10,947 bases of DNA from Clostridiales bacterium. GTDB lineage: Bacteria > Bacillota > Clostridia > Lachnospirales > Lachnospiraceae. This document shows positions 1 to 6,005 of this stretch, in pieces (position 1 is the stretch's first letter; every line of letters starts with the position of its first letter). A program made the translations under genes and the position numbers. Under the pieces are notes generated by a model. That model had not been told where the DNA came from and searched no databases. It saw nothing but the letters and a program-made list of their open reading frames with translations. The stretch is from the NCBI GenBank assembly GCA_018369015.1, contig JAGZDD010000132.1:1-10947 (forward strand). The letters run 5' to 3'.

Positions 1-651
1 GGGGAAAGTCCTGAATATATGAAAGGGCGCTTACAGATTGTTGGAGAAAGCGAGAGGGATTTTTCCTCCGAAGAAGCCTTTCGGGCATTTATGGATGATT
101 ATGAAGCCAAGGATTATTTTGAAAAGGATGTGTCCTGGTTCCGCTGGAAAACGACGGTGAGCTTTGCAGATTTGAAAACATCGATTGATAAAAGTCTTTT
201 GACACGTATACGGGTTGTGCCTTCGTTTATTACAGTTAAGGATAGCAGCGGGAATTTTACAGAACAGGAGATTTCCACCGTGGGGGATGTTGTGAAGCTT
301 TATGTTAATGAGCGGAGCGCGAGTGGAATCCTTAAGTCTGTGATTGTTGAAGGAACTGAAAAGACGATAAAAATTTCAGGAGAATATAATATACGTCTTT
401 TATTGGCTCCTTTAAATTCTCCGGTGATTTGTGACGATGGCACGGATGCCGGAACAATGACAATGCTTCCCAGCGGTTATTTTTATATTGACGACCACGG
501 CGACGGAACATGTACACTGAGGGGCGGCGGTTATGGCCACGGCGCAGGGATGAGTCAAAACGGCGTTTTGGCGTTGGCTAAACGAGGTCTTAGCTGCGAA
601 GAGATTCTAACGCATTATTTTGAAGGAACACAGGTTATAGCTGTGGATTGA
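1..651 (+). CDS. SpoIID/LytB-domain protein, C-terminal part (5' end outside window)
   Basis: The reading frame is open from base 1, so the gene begins upstream; the first ATG inside (19) is not a convincing start because the frame continues before it and no ribosome binding site precedes it. The visible 216 residues end in a glycine-rich segment reading GGGYGHGAGMSQNG, followed by an A-K-R-G, E-E-I-L, H-Y-F pattern. This is the hallmark C-terminus of the SpoIID/LytB family, whose founding member SpoIID is a peptidoglycan lytic transglycosylase in engulfment during sporulation. An earlier stretch (N-E-R-S-A-S-G-I-L, roughly residues 99-107 counted from the ATG at 19) fits the family's RSxSGR-like strand. 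Whether this is SpoIID itself or one of the vegetative paralogues common in clostridia cannot be decided without the N-terminus. A strong hairpin terminator follows. Confidence 0.8.
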   Translation, partial: GESPEYMKGRLQIVGESERDFSSEEAFRAFMDDYEAKDYFEKDVSWFRWKTTVSFADLKTSIDKSLLTRIRVVPSFITVKDSSGNFTEQEISTVGDVVKLYVNERSASGILKSVIVEGTEKTIKISGEYNIRLLLAPLNSPVICDDGTDAGTMTMLPSGYFYIDDHGDGTCTLRGGGYGHGAGMSQNGVLALAKRGLSCEEILTHYFEGTQVIAVD

Positions 652-713
652 TTATAAGCACACGGTTTTTTGATGTCTATTATAGCTCCAATTTTTTGAT
701 TTTTAAACGAAGA

Positions 714-769
714 AAAACAGGAAGTCCGCAATTATTCAGTGCTCTGAACCGTTGCGGACTTCCTGTTTT
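714..769. terminator. Bidirectional rho-independent terminator between convergent genes
   Basis: Perfect 18-base arms (714-731 and 752-769, core GGAAGTCCGCAA against TTGCGGACTTCC) enclose a 20-base loop that itself contains a small TTCAG/CTGAA stem (735-739 with 744-748). The arm ends supply a T run on the plus strand (TTTTA at 766-770) and an A run at 713-717, which is a T run on the minus strand. It can therefore end both the SpoIID-like gene and, after the element at 785-925, the YihY gene. Confidence 0.85.
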
Positions 770-784
770 ATTGGAAACTTTCGG

Positions 785-925
785 GTAACTATTCGGCCAG
801 GTCTGCGCACTTGCTGCGCTGACCGTCAGAAAGTGATACAAGAGTGCAAAAATCCCATCGCCGCAGGCGATTTTAAATGGATTTTTGCAGTAACAGTTCA
901 GCTGGCTGAACTGTTACGCTTTCTG
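785..925. repeat. Folded intergenic element with imperfect terminal inverted repeats
   Basis: The segment is bounded by 16-base inverted ends (785-800 and 902-917) that match at 13 of 16 positions. Inside are nested perfect stems: CAGAAAG (827-833) with CTTTCTG (919-925), TGCAAAAATCC (845-855) with GGATTTTTGCA (879-889), a hairpin ATCGCC/GGCGAT (857-862 with 866-871), and GTAACAGTTCAGC (890-902) with GCTGAACTGTTAC (905-917). It has no convincing coding frame. It looks like a MITE-like or structured intergenic repeat; copy number elsewhere is unknown. Confidence 0.55.
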
Positions 926-937
926 TCATTGTAATTT

Positions 938-1774
938 TCAATATCTCAGGCCATGATTTTCCCGCTCCAGAGGGAAGCACATGACATTAAGCTCTGCACC
1001 AAAAAAAACAAGGTTCATACAAAAATACAGCCATAGCATTGTAATAATGATACTTGTAAGACTGCCGTACATGTAGGACAGGTTGCTGGAAAAATCAACA
1101 TAGATTGAAAAAATATAAGAGCTGATCATCCATCCAAGGGCAGAAAAAACAGCTCCGGGAAGCTGGTGAAAAAAACGGCCCTTCCGGTTGGGAAGTACTT
1201 TGTAAAACATGAGAAAAAGTAATGTAAGGATTCCCATAGAGGAAATGGTGCGAATACTGATTAAGAAGGCAGCCACATCATCTAAAAATGGGATTTTTTC
1301 ACAGATCCATAAGTAGATCCGGTTGCCAAAGACAAGGAATGACAATGTAAAAATAATCATTATTGCAAAAATCAGCGTATAAAATGTAGATACAATGCGC
1401 AGCATAAGATAATTACGGGTTTCCTTGATACCGTAGACAGAGTTTAAGCCCCGGGTGATGGCAAGAATCCCTTTTCCCGATGTCCACAAAAGGGTAATGA
1501 TTGTGATGGACAGCACGGTTCCGGAGGTTTTTGTATTAATATCTGTGATAATGGCCGCGATAAACTGACTTGTATCCGAAGGAAAAAAGTCGCTGATATT
1601 TTCGATCAGTGTTTCTGGCTGGATCGGCACATATTTAAGTAATATGAGCAGGAGCATGAGAAACGGAACCGCCGATAATATGATAAAAAAAGCAGACTGG
1701 GCGGCATAAGCAGAAACGTGGTCATCTTTGATTCTATTCATTATATCTTTAATCCAGCTAATGATATTCAGCAC
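938..1774 (-). CDS. YihY/virulence factor BrkB family membrane protein
   Basis: This 278-residue protein is strongly hydrophobic, with about six predicted membrane segments (near residues 27-49, 84-106, 127-150, 178-197, 208-228 and 238-262). Family signatures seen are an N-terminal S-A-Y-A-A-Q-S-A-F-F followed by S-A-V-P-F, the L-L-W-T-S-G-K-G segment followed by I-T-R-G-L-N-S-V-Y, and a late Y-G-S-L-T-S-I-I-I-T-M-L-W-L-Y. These fit the YihY/BrkB family (Pfam Virul_fac_BrkB), long misnamed ribonuclease BN; the molecular function is not well established. The start is GTG at 1774-1772, chosen because GGAGGG (complement of 1781-1786) lies 6 bases upstream; the overlapping ATG at 1776 stops after two codons. 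The gene is convergent with the SpoIID-like gene and divergent from the phosphonate operon. Length is usual for the family. Confidence 0.87.
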   Translation of the reverse strand: MLNIISWIKDIMNRIKDDHVSAYAAQSAFFIILSAVPFLMLLLILLKYVPIQPETLIENISDFFPSDTSQFIAAIITDINTKTSGTVLSITIITLLWTSGKGILAITRGLNSVYGIKETRNYLMLRIVSTFYTLIFAIMIIFTLSFLVFGNRIYLWICEKIPFLDDVAAFLISIRTISSMGILTLLFLMFYKVLPNRKGRFFHQLPGAVFSALGWMISSYIFSIYVDFSSNLSYMYGSLTSIIITMLWLYFCMNLVFFGAELNVMCFPLERENHGLRY

Positions 1775-1814
1775 ATGAATCCCTCCTGCCGCAGATTTTT
1801 TGTAACACCAGACA

Positions 1815-1983
1815 CATGGCGGTACGCCATAATCGAGGATTCAGCCGAGATAGCGGCGGTGAGCAGCGTTAGCTGCGTGAATCCGGGATGCATGGCTGAA
1901 TAGTTGCGATTTTTTGAACAGCAACAGCATGGCTTGCCGGGTAACGGGCAGCGGATAAAGGAAGAAACTCTTCCCCATCCGCT
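1815..1983. other. Hairpin-rich upstream region of the YihY gene
   Basis: This is the left part of the 685-base gene-free stretch 1775-2459. Perfect stems are ATGGCG/CGCCAT (1816-1821 with 1825-1830), GGATTCA/TGAATCC (1837-1843 with 1878-1884), GCAGC-GTTA-GCTGC (1863-1876), and a double stem AGCGGAT/ATCCGCT (1950-1956 with 1977-1983) that encloses GGAAGA/TCTTCC. ATTCAGCC (1839-1846) can also pair with GGCTGAAT (1894-1901), which excludes the GGATTCA stem. On the minus strand this would be the YihY leader if transcription starts far enough upstream. A 72-codon minus-strand frame across it is probably translated repeat, not a gene. No convincing promoter was found here. Confidence 0.45.
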
Positions 1984-2034
1984 CATTATTATATGCAGCC
2001 TTGATGTTGTTTATAACAGATAGTCATTGTTCCC

Positions 2035-2066
2035 AAATACTATGGCTGCGGGCGGCCATAGTATTT
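2035..2066. other. Long perfect hairpin in divergent intergenic region
   Basis: AAATACTATGG (2035-2045) pairs perfectly with CCATAGTATTT (2056-2066), and one more C-G pair extends inward. It is followed on the plus strand by TGTTT. It could be a terminator-like or cruciform structure, but no plus-strand gene precedes it, so its role is unknown. Confidence 0.5.
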
Positions 2067-2068
2067 GT

Positions 2069-2232
2069 TTCATGCTATAATGTCCGGTTACGTGGATATT
2101 ATATGATGGCCGCAAGCGGCCGTCATAGGCTTACGCCTGGGATGCGTATTTTCGCACAGAGGAAGGCTCACTTACGTTCGCCATGTGAAAAACGCGCTAT
2201 AATGTCCACTTATGTGGACATTATAGCATGAA
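2069..2232. repeat. 164-base element with perfect 17-base terminal inverted repeats
   Basis: The ends TTCATGCTATAATGTCC (2069-2085) and its exact reverse complement (2216-2232) bound the element. Each end also forms a local hairpin using the same TATAATGTCC unit: 2076-2085 with 2094-2103 (one G-T wobble), and GCTATAATGTCCAC with its complement around TTAT (2196-2227, 14 perfect pairs). Between them are a GGCCG-CAAG-CGGCC stem with flanking pairs near 2104-2127 and an AGGC-TTAC-GCCT hairpin. There is no believable coding frame and no transposase. It resembles a small non-autonomous mobile repeat or a structured RNA. Clear target-site duplication was not found. Confidence 0.55.
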
Positions 2233-2302
2233 TACTGGGAAAAGTCTATTTTCATTGGCGGTAGCAACAGCAGTTTAAGATAAATGAAACGTTCTGTGAG
2301 AA

Positions 2303-2351
2303 ATAACGAAAAATTTACGGGAACTTTACGGTAATTTTTCTGTAGTAAGAT
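2303..2351 (+). promoter_or_regulatory. Candidate Pho-box promoter of the phosphonate operon
   Basis: ATAACG (2303), TTTACG (2314), TTTACG (2325) and TTTTCT (2336) begin exactly 11 bases apart, with a further TTCTGT at 2292. A -10-like TAAGAT lies at 2346-2351 and there is no good -35 at normal spacing. Known PhoP boxes of Bacillus are TTAACA-like hexamers repeated with about 11-base phase upstream of promoters that lack a good -35, so the layout fits phosphate-starvation control. The match to the hexamer is only partial, and the start site is inferred near 2358. Confidence 0.42.
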
Positions 2352-2459
2352 AGTTCTTTAAAATATTCATTGGTAAAATGAGCCTTGTTAGTAAACGGAC
2401 ATACCGCTTAAGATGTGGCGCCATTCGATAGGAAACATAGCGTTGAAGGAGTAATAAAA

Positions 2460-3257
2460 ATGCTGAGATTAGAAAATTTAAAAAAGTCCTATGACGGAAA
2501 GACTGTTCTAAAGGACATTAGCCTTCAGATTGACGATGGGGAAATTGTTTCGATTCTTGGACCATCAGGCTGTGGGAAAACGACATTGCTCAATCTGATT
2601 CTTGGGATTACAGATGTGGATTGTGGAAGAATTCTATTTAACGGAAAGGATATGACCAGCGTATCTATGGAGGAGCGGGGATTTAATATCGTTTTTCAGG
2701 ATTATGCCCTTTTCCCAAATCTTAATGTCTATAAAAATATTACCTATGGTTTGAAAAACCGCCCTAACATTTCCACAATGTCTGAGGTTAATGAGCTTAT
2801 TAACCTTTTAGGGCTTGAAGAACATTTAAGTAAACGGATTGACCAGCTTTCCGGAGGTCAGAAGCAGAGAGTTGCCCTGGCGCGGACAATGGTTATGAAA
2901 CCGAAGATTTTACTGTTGGATGAGCCTTTAAGCGCCTTAGACGGCGTGATTAAGGAATCGATTAAGGACAGAATACGCACGATTGCCAAGCAGTATCACC
3001 TGACAACGATTATTGTGACCCACGATCCGGAGGAGGCCCTGACGCTTTCAGATCGGGTTCTGATTATTAATGAAGGAATGATTTCCCAGTACGGAAGGCC
3101 GGAAGAAATTATACGTCATCCCCAAAATCCTTTTGTCCGCAAATTTATTTTGAATCAGTTAGAGATTAAGAAAAATAACATATTTTCCCTTTTCTTAACG
3201 GGAACTTCACCGGCTGGTGAAGAAAATGCCGGGATGCTTGCGGAGGGCTGGACATGA
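2460..3257 (+). CDS. ABC transporter ATP-binding protein, likely 2-aminoethylphosphonate importer
   Basis: This 265-residue cytoplasmic ATPase drives import through the permease encoded next. All nucleotide-binding motifs are intact: Walker A GPSGCGKTT (residues 34-42), Q-loop Q80, signature LSGGQKQR (130-137), Walker B ILLLDEP (150-156) and switch His188 in VTHD. The domain resembles the FbpC/PotA/PhnT class, but the protein lacks the long C-terminal TOBE-type regulatory region of many of them. The start chosen is ATG 2460, 8 bases after GAAGGAG (2445-2451); the frame is open back to a GTG at 2415, but that has no ribosome binding site. Its stop overlaps the permease start (ATGA, 3254-3257), so the two are translationally coupled. 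The substrate is inferred from phnW and phnX downstream; iron, spermidine or thiamine transporters share this fold. Confidence 0.88.
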   Translation: MLRLENLKKSYDGKTVLKDISLQIDDGEIVSILGPSGCGKTTLLNLILGITDVDCGRILFNGKDMTSVSMEERGFNIVFQDYALFPNLNVYKNITYGLKNRPNISTMSEVNELINLLGLEEHLSKRIDQLSGGQKQRVALARTMVMKPKILLLDEPLSALDGVIKESIKDRIRTIAKQYHLTTIIVTHDPEEALTLSDRVLIINEGMISQYGRPEEIIRHPQNPFVRKFILNQLEIKKNNIFSLFLTGTSPAGEENAGMLAEGWT

Positions 3258-5905
3258 AGGGCGGCAAAAAGCATAGGGAATTGAAAATCATTTTTGCTGT
3301 TGCAGCCGTTTATTTTACGATTTTTCTTATTATTCCCGTGTGCGGGCTTATGGCAAAATCTTTGATGACTTCCGGAGGATTTAGCATTGAAAACTATACA
3401 AGTATTTTTACGGATAAAAATGTGATGGAAGCGCTGGCGAACAGCTTTTTTGTTTCAGGAACCGCGGCTTTAGTAACGACACTTCTGGCATTTTTGCTCT
3501 CTTATGCCGTGAACTATACGAATATTCCCAGATGGCTTAAAGCTGTCATATCATCAATGGCCCGCCTGCCTATGCTTTTGCCAACAATTACATACGGCTT
3601 TGCTATTATCTATTCCTTTGGAAAGCAGGGGCTTATTACACGTCTTTTGGGCCATCAGATTTTTGATATTTATGGCTTTTCCGGCCTTATGGCCGGTTAT
3701 GTCATTTATACGCTGCCGGTTTCCTTTATGCTTATTCAGAATACAATGCGCTACATTGATAAAAGGTTTATGGTTGTTTCACGGCTGATGAATGACCATC
3801 CGGTAAAGAGCTTTACGATGACCATTGTCCGTCCGCTTTTGGGAACGCTGGCGGCCTCGTTTATTCAATGCTTTTTCCTGTGCTTTACCGATTTTGGTAT
3901 TCCGGCGGCTGTGGGCGGAAGCTTTGATACGATTGCAGGCGTATTGTATACGGAAATGCTTGGAAGTGTTCCGGATTTTGGGAGAGGCGCGGTTATTGCT
4001 TTTATGATGCTGCTGCCATCTGTTATAAGCGTGGCCGTCCTCCATATTTTGGAAAAGTACAATATACGCTATACCAGTGTATCGGATATTGAGCTGAAAA
4101 AGGGCAAGGCTAGGGATGTAATTTTCGGTATTATAGGGAGCGTGATTATTTTATGTGTACTCTCTGTGTTTGCGGTGATTTTTGTTATTCCGTTTATTAA
4201 GGACTGGCCTTACAATCTCTCGGTTACTTTTGAACATGTTGCGGCGGTATTTTCCGATAACGCCCTTCTTATGGTTATGAAAAATTCCCTTGTTGCAGCT
4301 TTGCTGACGGCATTGCTTGGTACGCTGGCGGCTTATGGCTGCGCGCTGATTACGGCAAGAAGTAATATGAACAGGAGTGGAAAATCATGCATTGAAGGAA
4401 TTGCGATGGTAACAAACACGATTCCCGGAATGGTTTTAGGTCTTTCCTATCTGTTTATATTTTCTGGTTCCTTTTTGCAGGGAACAATTGTTATTTTGAT
4501 ACTATGCAATATTATCCACTATTTTTCAACGCCTTATATTATGATGAAAAATTCCTTGCAAAAGCTCAATGCTTCGTGGGAAACGACGGCAATGCTGATG
4601 GGAGACTCGTGGACAAAAACCATTGTCCGGGTTGTGACGCCCAATGCGCTCCCAACAATTCTTGAGGTTTTTGGATATTATTTTATTAACGCCATGGTAA
4701 CGATTAGTGCGGTTATTTTTATTGCCGGGGCCAGGACGATGGTGATTACAACCAAAATTAAGGAATTACAGTATTACAACAAATACAGTGAAATTTTTGT
4801 TTTATCTTTGCTTATTTTGTTTATTAATTTGCTGAGCAAGGGGCTTTTGGCTCTGGCTCTGAAAAAGACAAAAAATGAATCAAAGGAGAAAAAAAGAATG
4901 AAAAAAGGATTTTTTAAGAGAGCGGCTGCTGCGGGAATGTGCCTGACGCTGGGCTTAAGCTTGCTTTCAGGGTGCAGCGCGTCAGGAGGAAGTGATAAGG
5001 TAGTTATTTATTCTAACGCGGATGATGAAGCAGTTACAGCGATGAAAAATGCGTTGGATAATAATGGCTATAAGGATCAGTATATTTTTCAGACCTTTGG
5101 AACGTCAGAGCTTGGAGGTAAACTTCTGGCGGAAGGAACAAATCTGGAGGCGGATCTGATTACGATGAGTACATTTTATGTGGAGAGTGCCCGGGATCAG
5201 AACCAAATGTTTTTAGACCTGACCTTTGACCCTGAAACTCTGGATGAGTATCCTTCCTACTGCGCGCCTATTACTGCCCAGGAAGGAACGATCATTATTA
5301 ATACGCAGATGATGGAAGAAAATAATCTGCCATATCCTGGATCAATTAAAGATCTTGCAGATCCGCAGTATGCCGGCTTTGTTTCTGTGACGGATATTGC
5401 TTCGTCATCAACGGCATGGCTTTTGATTCAGGCATTGATTTCTGCCTATGGTGAAGAGGAGGCTCAGAATATTCTTGCCCAGATTTATACAAATGCAGGG
5501 CCTCATATTGAAGAGTCAGGAACAGGACCATTAAAAAAGGTGCGTGCCGGGGAAGTGGCCATTGGCTTTGGGCTCAGGCAGCAGGCGGTCGCTGACAAGG
5601 CGGACGGGCTTCCTATTGATTATATTGATCCTGAGGAAGGAAATTTTACTCTGACAGAATCTGTGGCAGTGGTCGACAAAGGCGATAAGACCAATCCAAA
5701 GGCGATGGAGATGGCGCAGTGTATTATTGAAAACGGGCGTCAGGAGCTTCAAAGCCATTATCCGGTAGCTTTATATGAGGGAGAGTCTACAGATTCTCAA
5801 AATGCATCCGGAAATCCAAAGGTATTCCCGGAAAAGCTGACAGTGGATTTGCTTAAGAAGCACCAGGAGCTGTCTGAGAGAGCAAAGGAAGCTGCCGAAG
5901 AATAA
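3254..5905 (+). CDS. ABC transporter double permease read in frame into the substrate-binding protein
   Basis: One open frame of 883 codons covers two normally separate proteins. Residues 1-548 are a bipartite permease with two halves of about six membrane segments each, as in FbpB and 2-AEP permeases. Each half has a cytoplasmic coupling region of the MetI-like type (near residues 170-200 and 439-466, the latter containing S-W-E-T-T-A-M-L-M-G-D-S). Residues 549-883 are the lipoprotein binding protein listed separately at 4898. There is no in-frame stop between them. The last permease helix ends in a lysine-rich tail, so a fusion is topologically sensible: signal helix crossing out, binding domain outside. 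TGA at 4876-4878 lies in the -1 frame directly after A AAA AAT (4870-4876). A slip there, or one extra A in the run, would give a normal 541-residue permease ending 19 bases before the next ATG. True fusion, frameshifting and sequence error remain possible. Confidence 0.8.
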   Translation: MKGGKKHRELKIIFAVAAVYFTIFLIIPVCGLMAKSLMTSGGFSIENYTSIFTDKNVMEALANSFFVSGTAALVTTLLAFLLSYAVNYTNIPRWLKAVISSMARLPMLLPTITYGFAIIYSFGKQGLITRLLGHQIFDIYGFSGLMAGYVIYTLPVSFMLIQNTMRYIDKRFMVVSRLMNDHPVKSFTMTIVRPLLGTLAASFIQCFFLCFTDFGIPAAVGGSFDTIAGVLYTEMLGSVPDFGRGAVIAFMMLLPSVISVAVLHILEKYNIRYTSVSDIELKKGKARDVIFGIIGSVIILCVLSVFAVIFVIPFIKDWPYNLSVTFEHVAAVFSDNALLMVMKNSLVAALLTALLGTLAAYGCALITARSNMNRSGKSCIEGIAMVTNTIPGMVLGLSYLFIFSGSFLQGTIVILILCNIIHYFSTPYIMMKNSLQKLNASWETTAMLMGDSWTKTIVRVVTPNALPTILEVFGYYFINAMVTISAVIFIAGARTMVITTKIKELQYYNKYSEIFVLSLLILFINLLSKGLLALALKKTKNESKEKKRMKKGFFKRAAAAGMCLTLGLSLLSGCSASGGSDKVVIYSNADDEAVTAMKNALDNNGYKDQYIFQTFGTSELGGKLLAEGTNLEADLITMSTFYVESARDQNQMFLDLTFDPETLDEYPSYCAPITAQEGTIIINTQMMEENNLPYPGSIKDLADPQYAGFVSVTDIASSSTAWLLIQALISAYGEEEAQNILAQIYTNAGPHIEESGTGPLKKVRAGEVAIGFGLRQQAVADKADGLPIDYIDPEEGNFTLTESVAVVDKGDKTNPKAMEMAQCIIENGRQELQSHYPVALYEGESTDSQNASGNPKVFPEKLTVDLLKKHQELSERAKEAAEE
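4870..4900 (+). promoter_or_regulatory. Slippery A run, -1 frame stop and internal ribosome binding site at the permease/binding-protein junction
   Basis: Frame-0 codons ACA AAA AAT (4868-4876) contain the heptamer A AAA AAT, which has the X XXY YYZ form of -1 frameshift sites. After a -1 slip the next codon is TGA (4876-4878). AAAGGAG follows at 4882-4888, 9 bases before ATG 4898. This is the arrangement expected for two separate genes, apart from the missing frame-0 stop. Slippage itself is inference. Confidence 0.5.
4898..5905 (+). CDS. Substrate-binding lipoprotein of the 2-aminoethylphosphonate ABC transporter
   Basis: This 335-residue extracellular binding protein starts with a classic lipoprotein signal: positive MKKGFFKR, a hydrophobic stretch, then lipobox L-S-G-C with the lipidated cysteine at residue 26, followed by a short Ser/Gly linker. 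The mature part opens with K-V-V-I-Y-S-N, typical of the iron/phosphonate-type family 1 binding proteins (SBP_bac_6-like), and length is normal. The start at 4898 is supported by AAAGGAG 9 bases upstream, even though the same frame is open from the permease. It would capture the substrate outside the membrane and deliver it to the double permease. 2-AEP as substrate is inferred from phnW/phnX immediately downstream; an Fe3+ or sugar-phosphate ligand is less likely in this context. A 100-base gap containing two repeat units separates it from phnW. Confidence 0.85.
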   Translation: MKKGFFKRAAAAGMCLTLGLSLLSGCSASGGSDKVVIYSNADDEAVTAMKNALDNNGYKDQYIFQTFGTSELGGKLLAEGTNLEADLITMSTFYVESARDQNQMFLDLTFDPETLDEYPSYCAPITAQEGTIIINTQMMEENNLPYPGSIKDLADPQYAGFVSVTDIASSSTAWLLIQALISAYGEEEAQNILAQIYTNAGPHIEESGTGPLKKVRAGEVAIGFGLRQQAVADKADGLPIDYIDPEEGNFTLTESVAVVDKGDKTNPKAMEMAQCIIENGRQELQSHYPVALYEGESTDSQNASGNPKVFPEKLTVDLLKKHQELSERAKEAAEE

Positions 5906-5912
5906 ATAAGCC

Positions 5913-5997
5913 GCCGTGAGGAACACGGTAATAACGAGGAACGCCGCAGCCGGCATACCATAATGCCGTGGGAAGCACGGCAATAATAAGGAAAGGG
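5913..5997 (+). repeat. Two hairpin units of the 52-base repeat, ending in the phnW ribosome binding site
   Basis: Hairpin CCGTG/CACGG (5914-5918 with 5924-5928) and hairpin TGCCGTG/CACGGCA (5964-5970 with 5976-5982) are exactly 52 bases apart. This is the same period as the array at 9708-9915. Between them GCCG-CAGC-CGGC occupies the place of CCCC-GCAA-GGGG in that array, keeping a four-pair stem with changed bases, and ATACC is conserved after it. The last hairpin is followed by AATAATAAGGAAAGGG, which contains the Shine-Dalgarno sequence for phnW at 6006. Confidence 0.75.
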
Positions 5998-6005
5998 ATT
6001 ATGAG

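Noticed and set aside
1768..1986. 72-codon minus-strand frame with four consecutive cysteines, ending over the YihY start
   Set aside because: It lies on hairpin-rich repeat-like sequence, has no good ribosome binding site, and its codons follow the inverted repeats; more likely translated repeat than a gene, although its stop overlaps the YihY GTG.
2001..2231. 76-codon plus-strand frame in the divergent region
   Set aside because: It runs through the inverted-repeat element, has no family resemblance and no ribosome binding site.
2415..2459. N-terminal extension of the ATPase from a GTG at 2415
   Set aside because: No Shine-Dalgarno before it, while ATG 2460 has GAAGGAG at ideal distance and begins the conserved domain.
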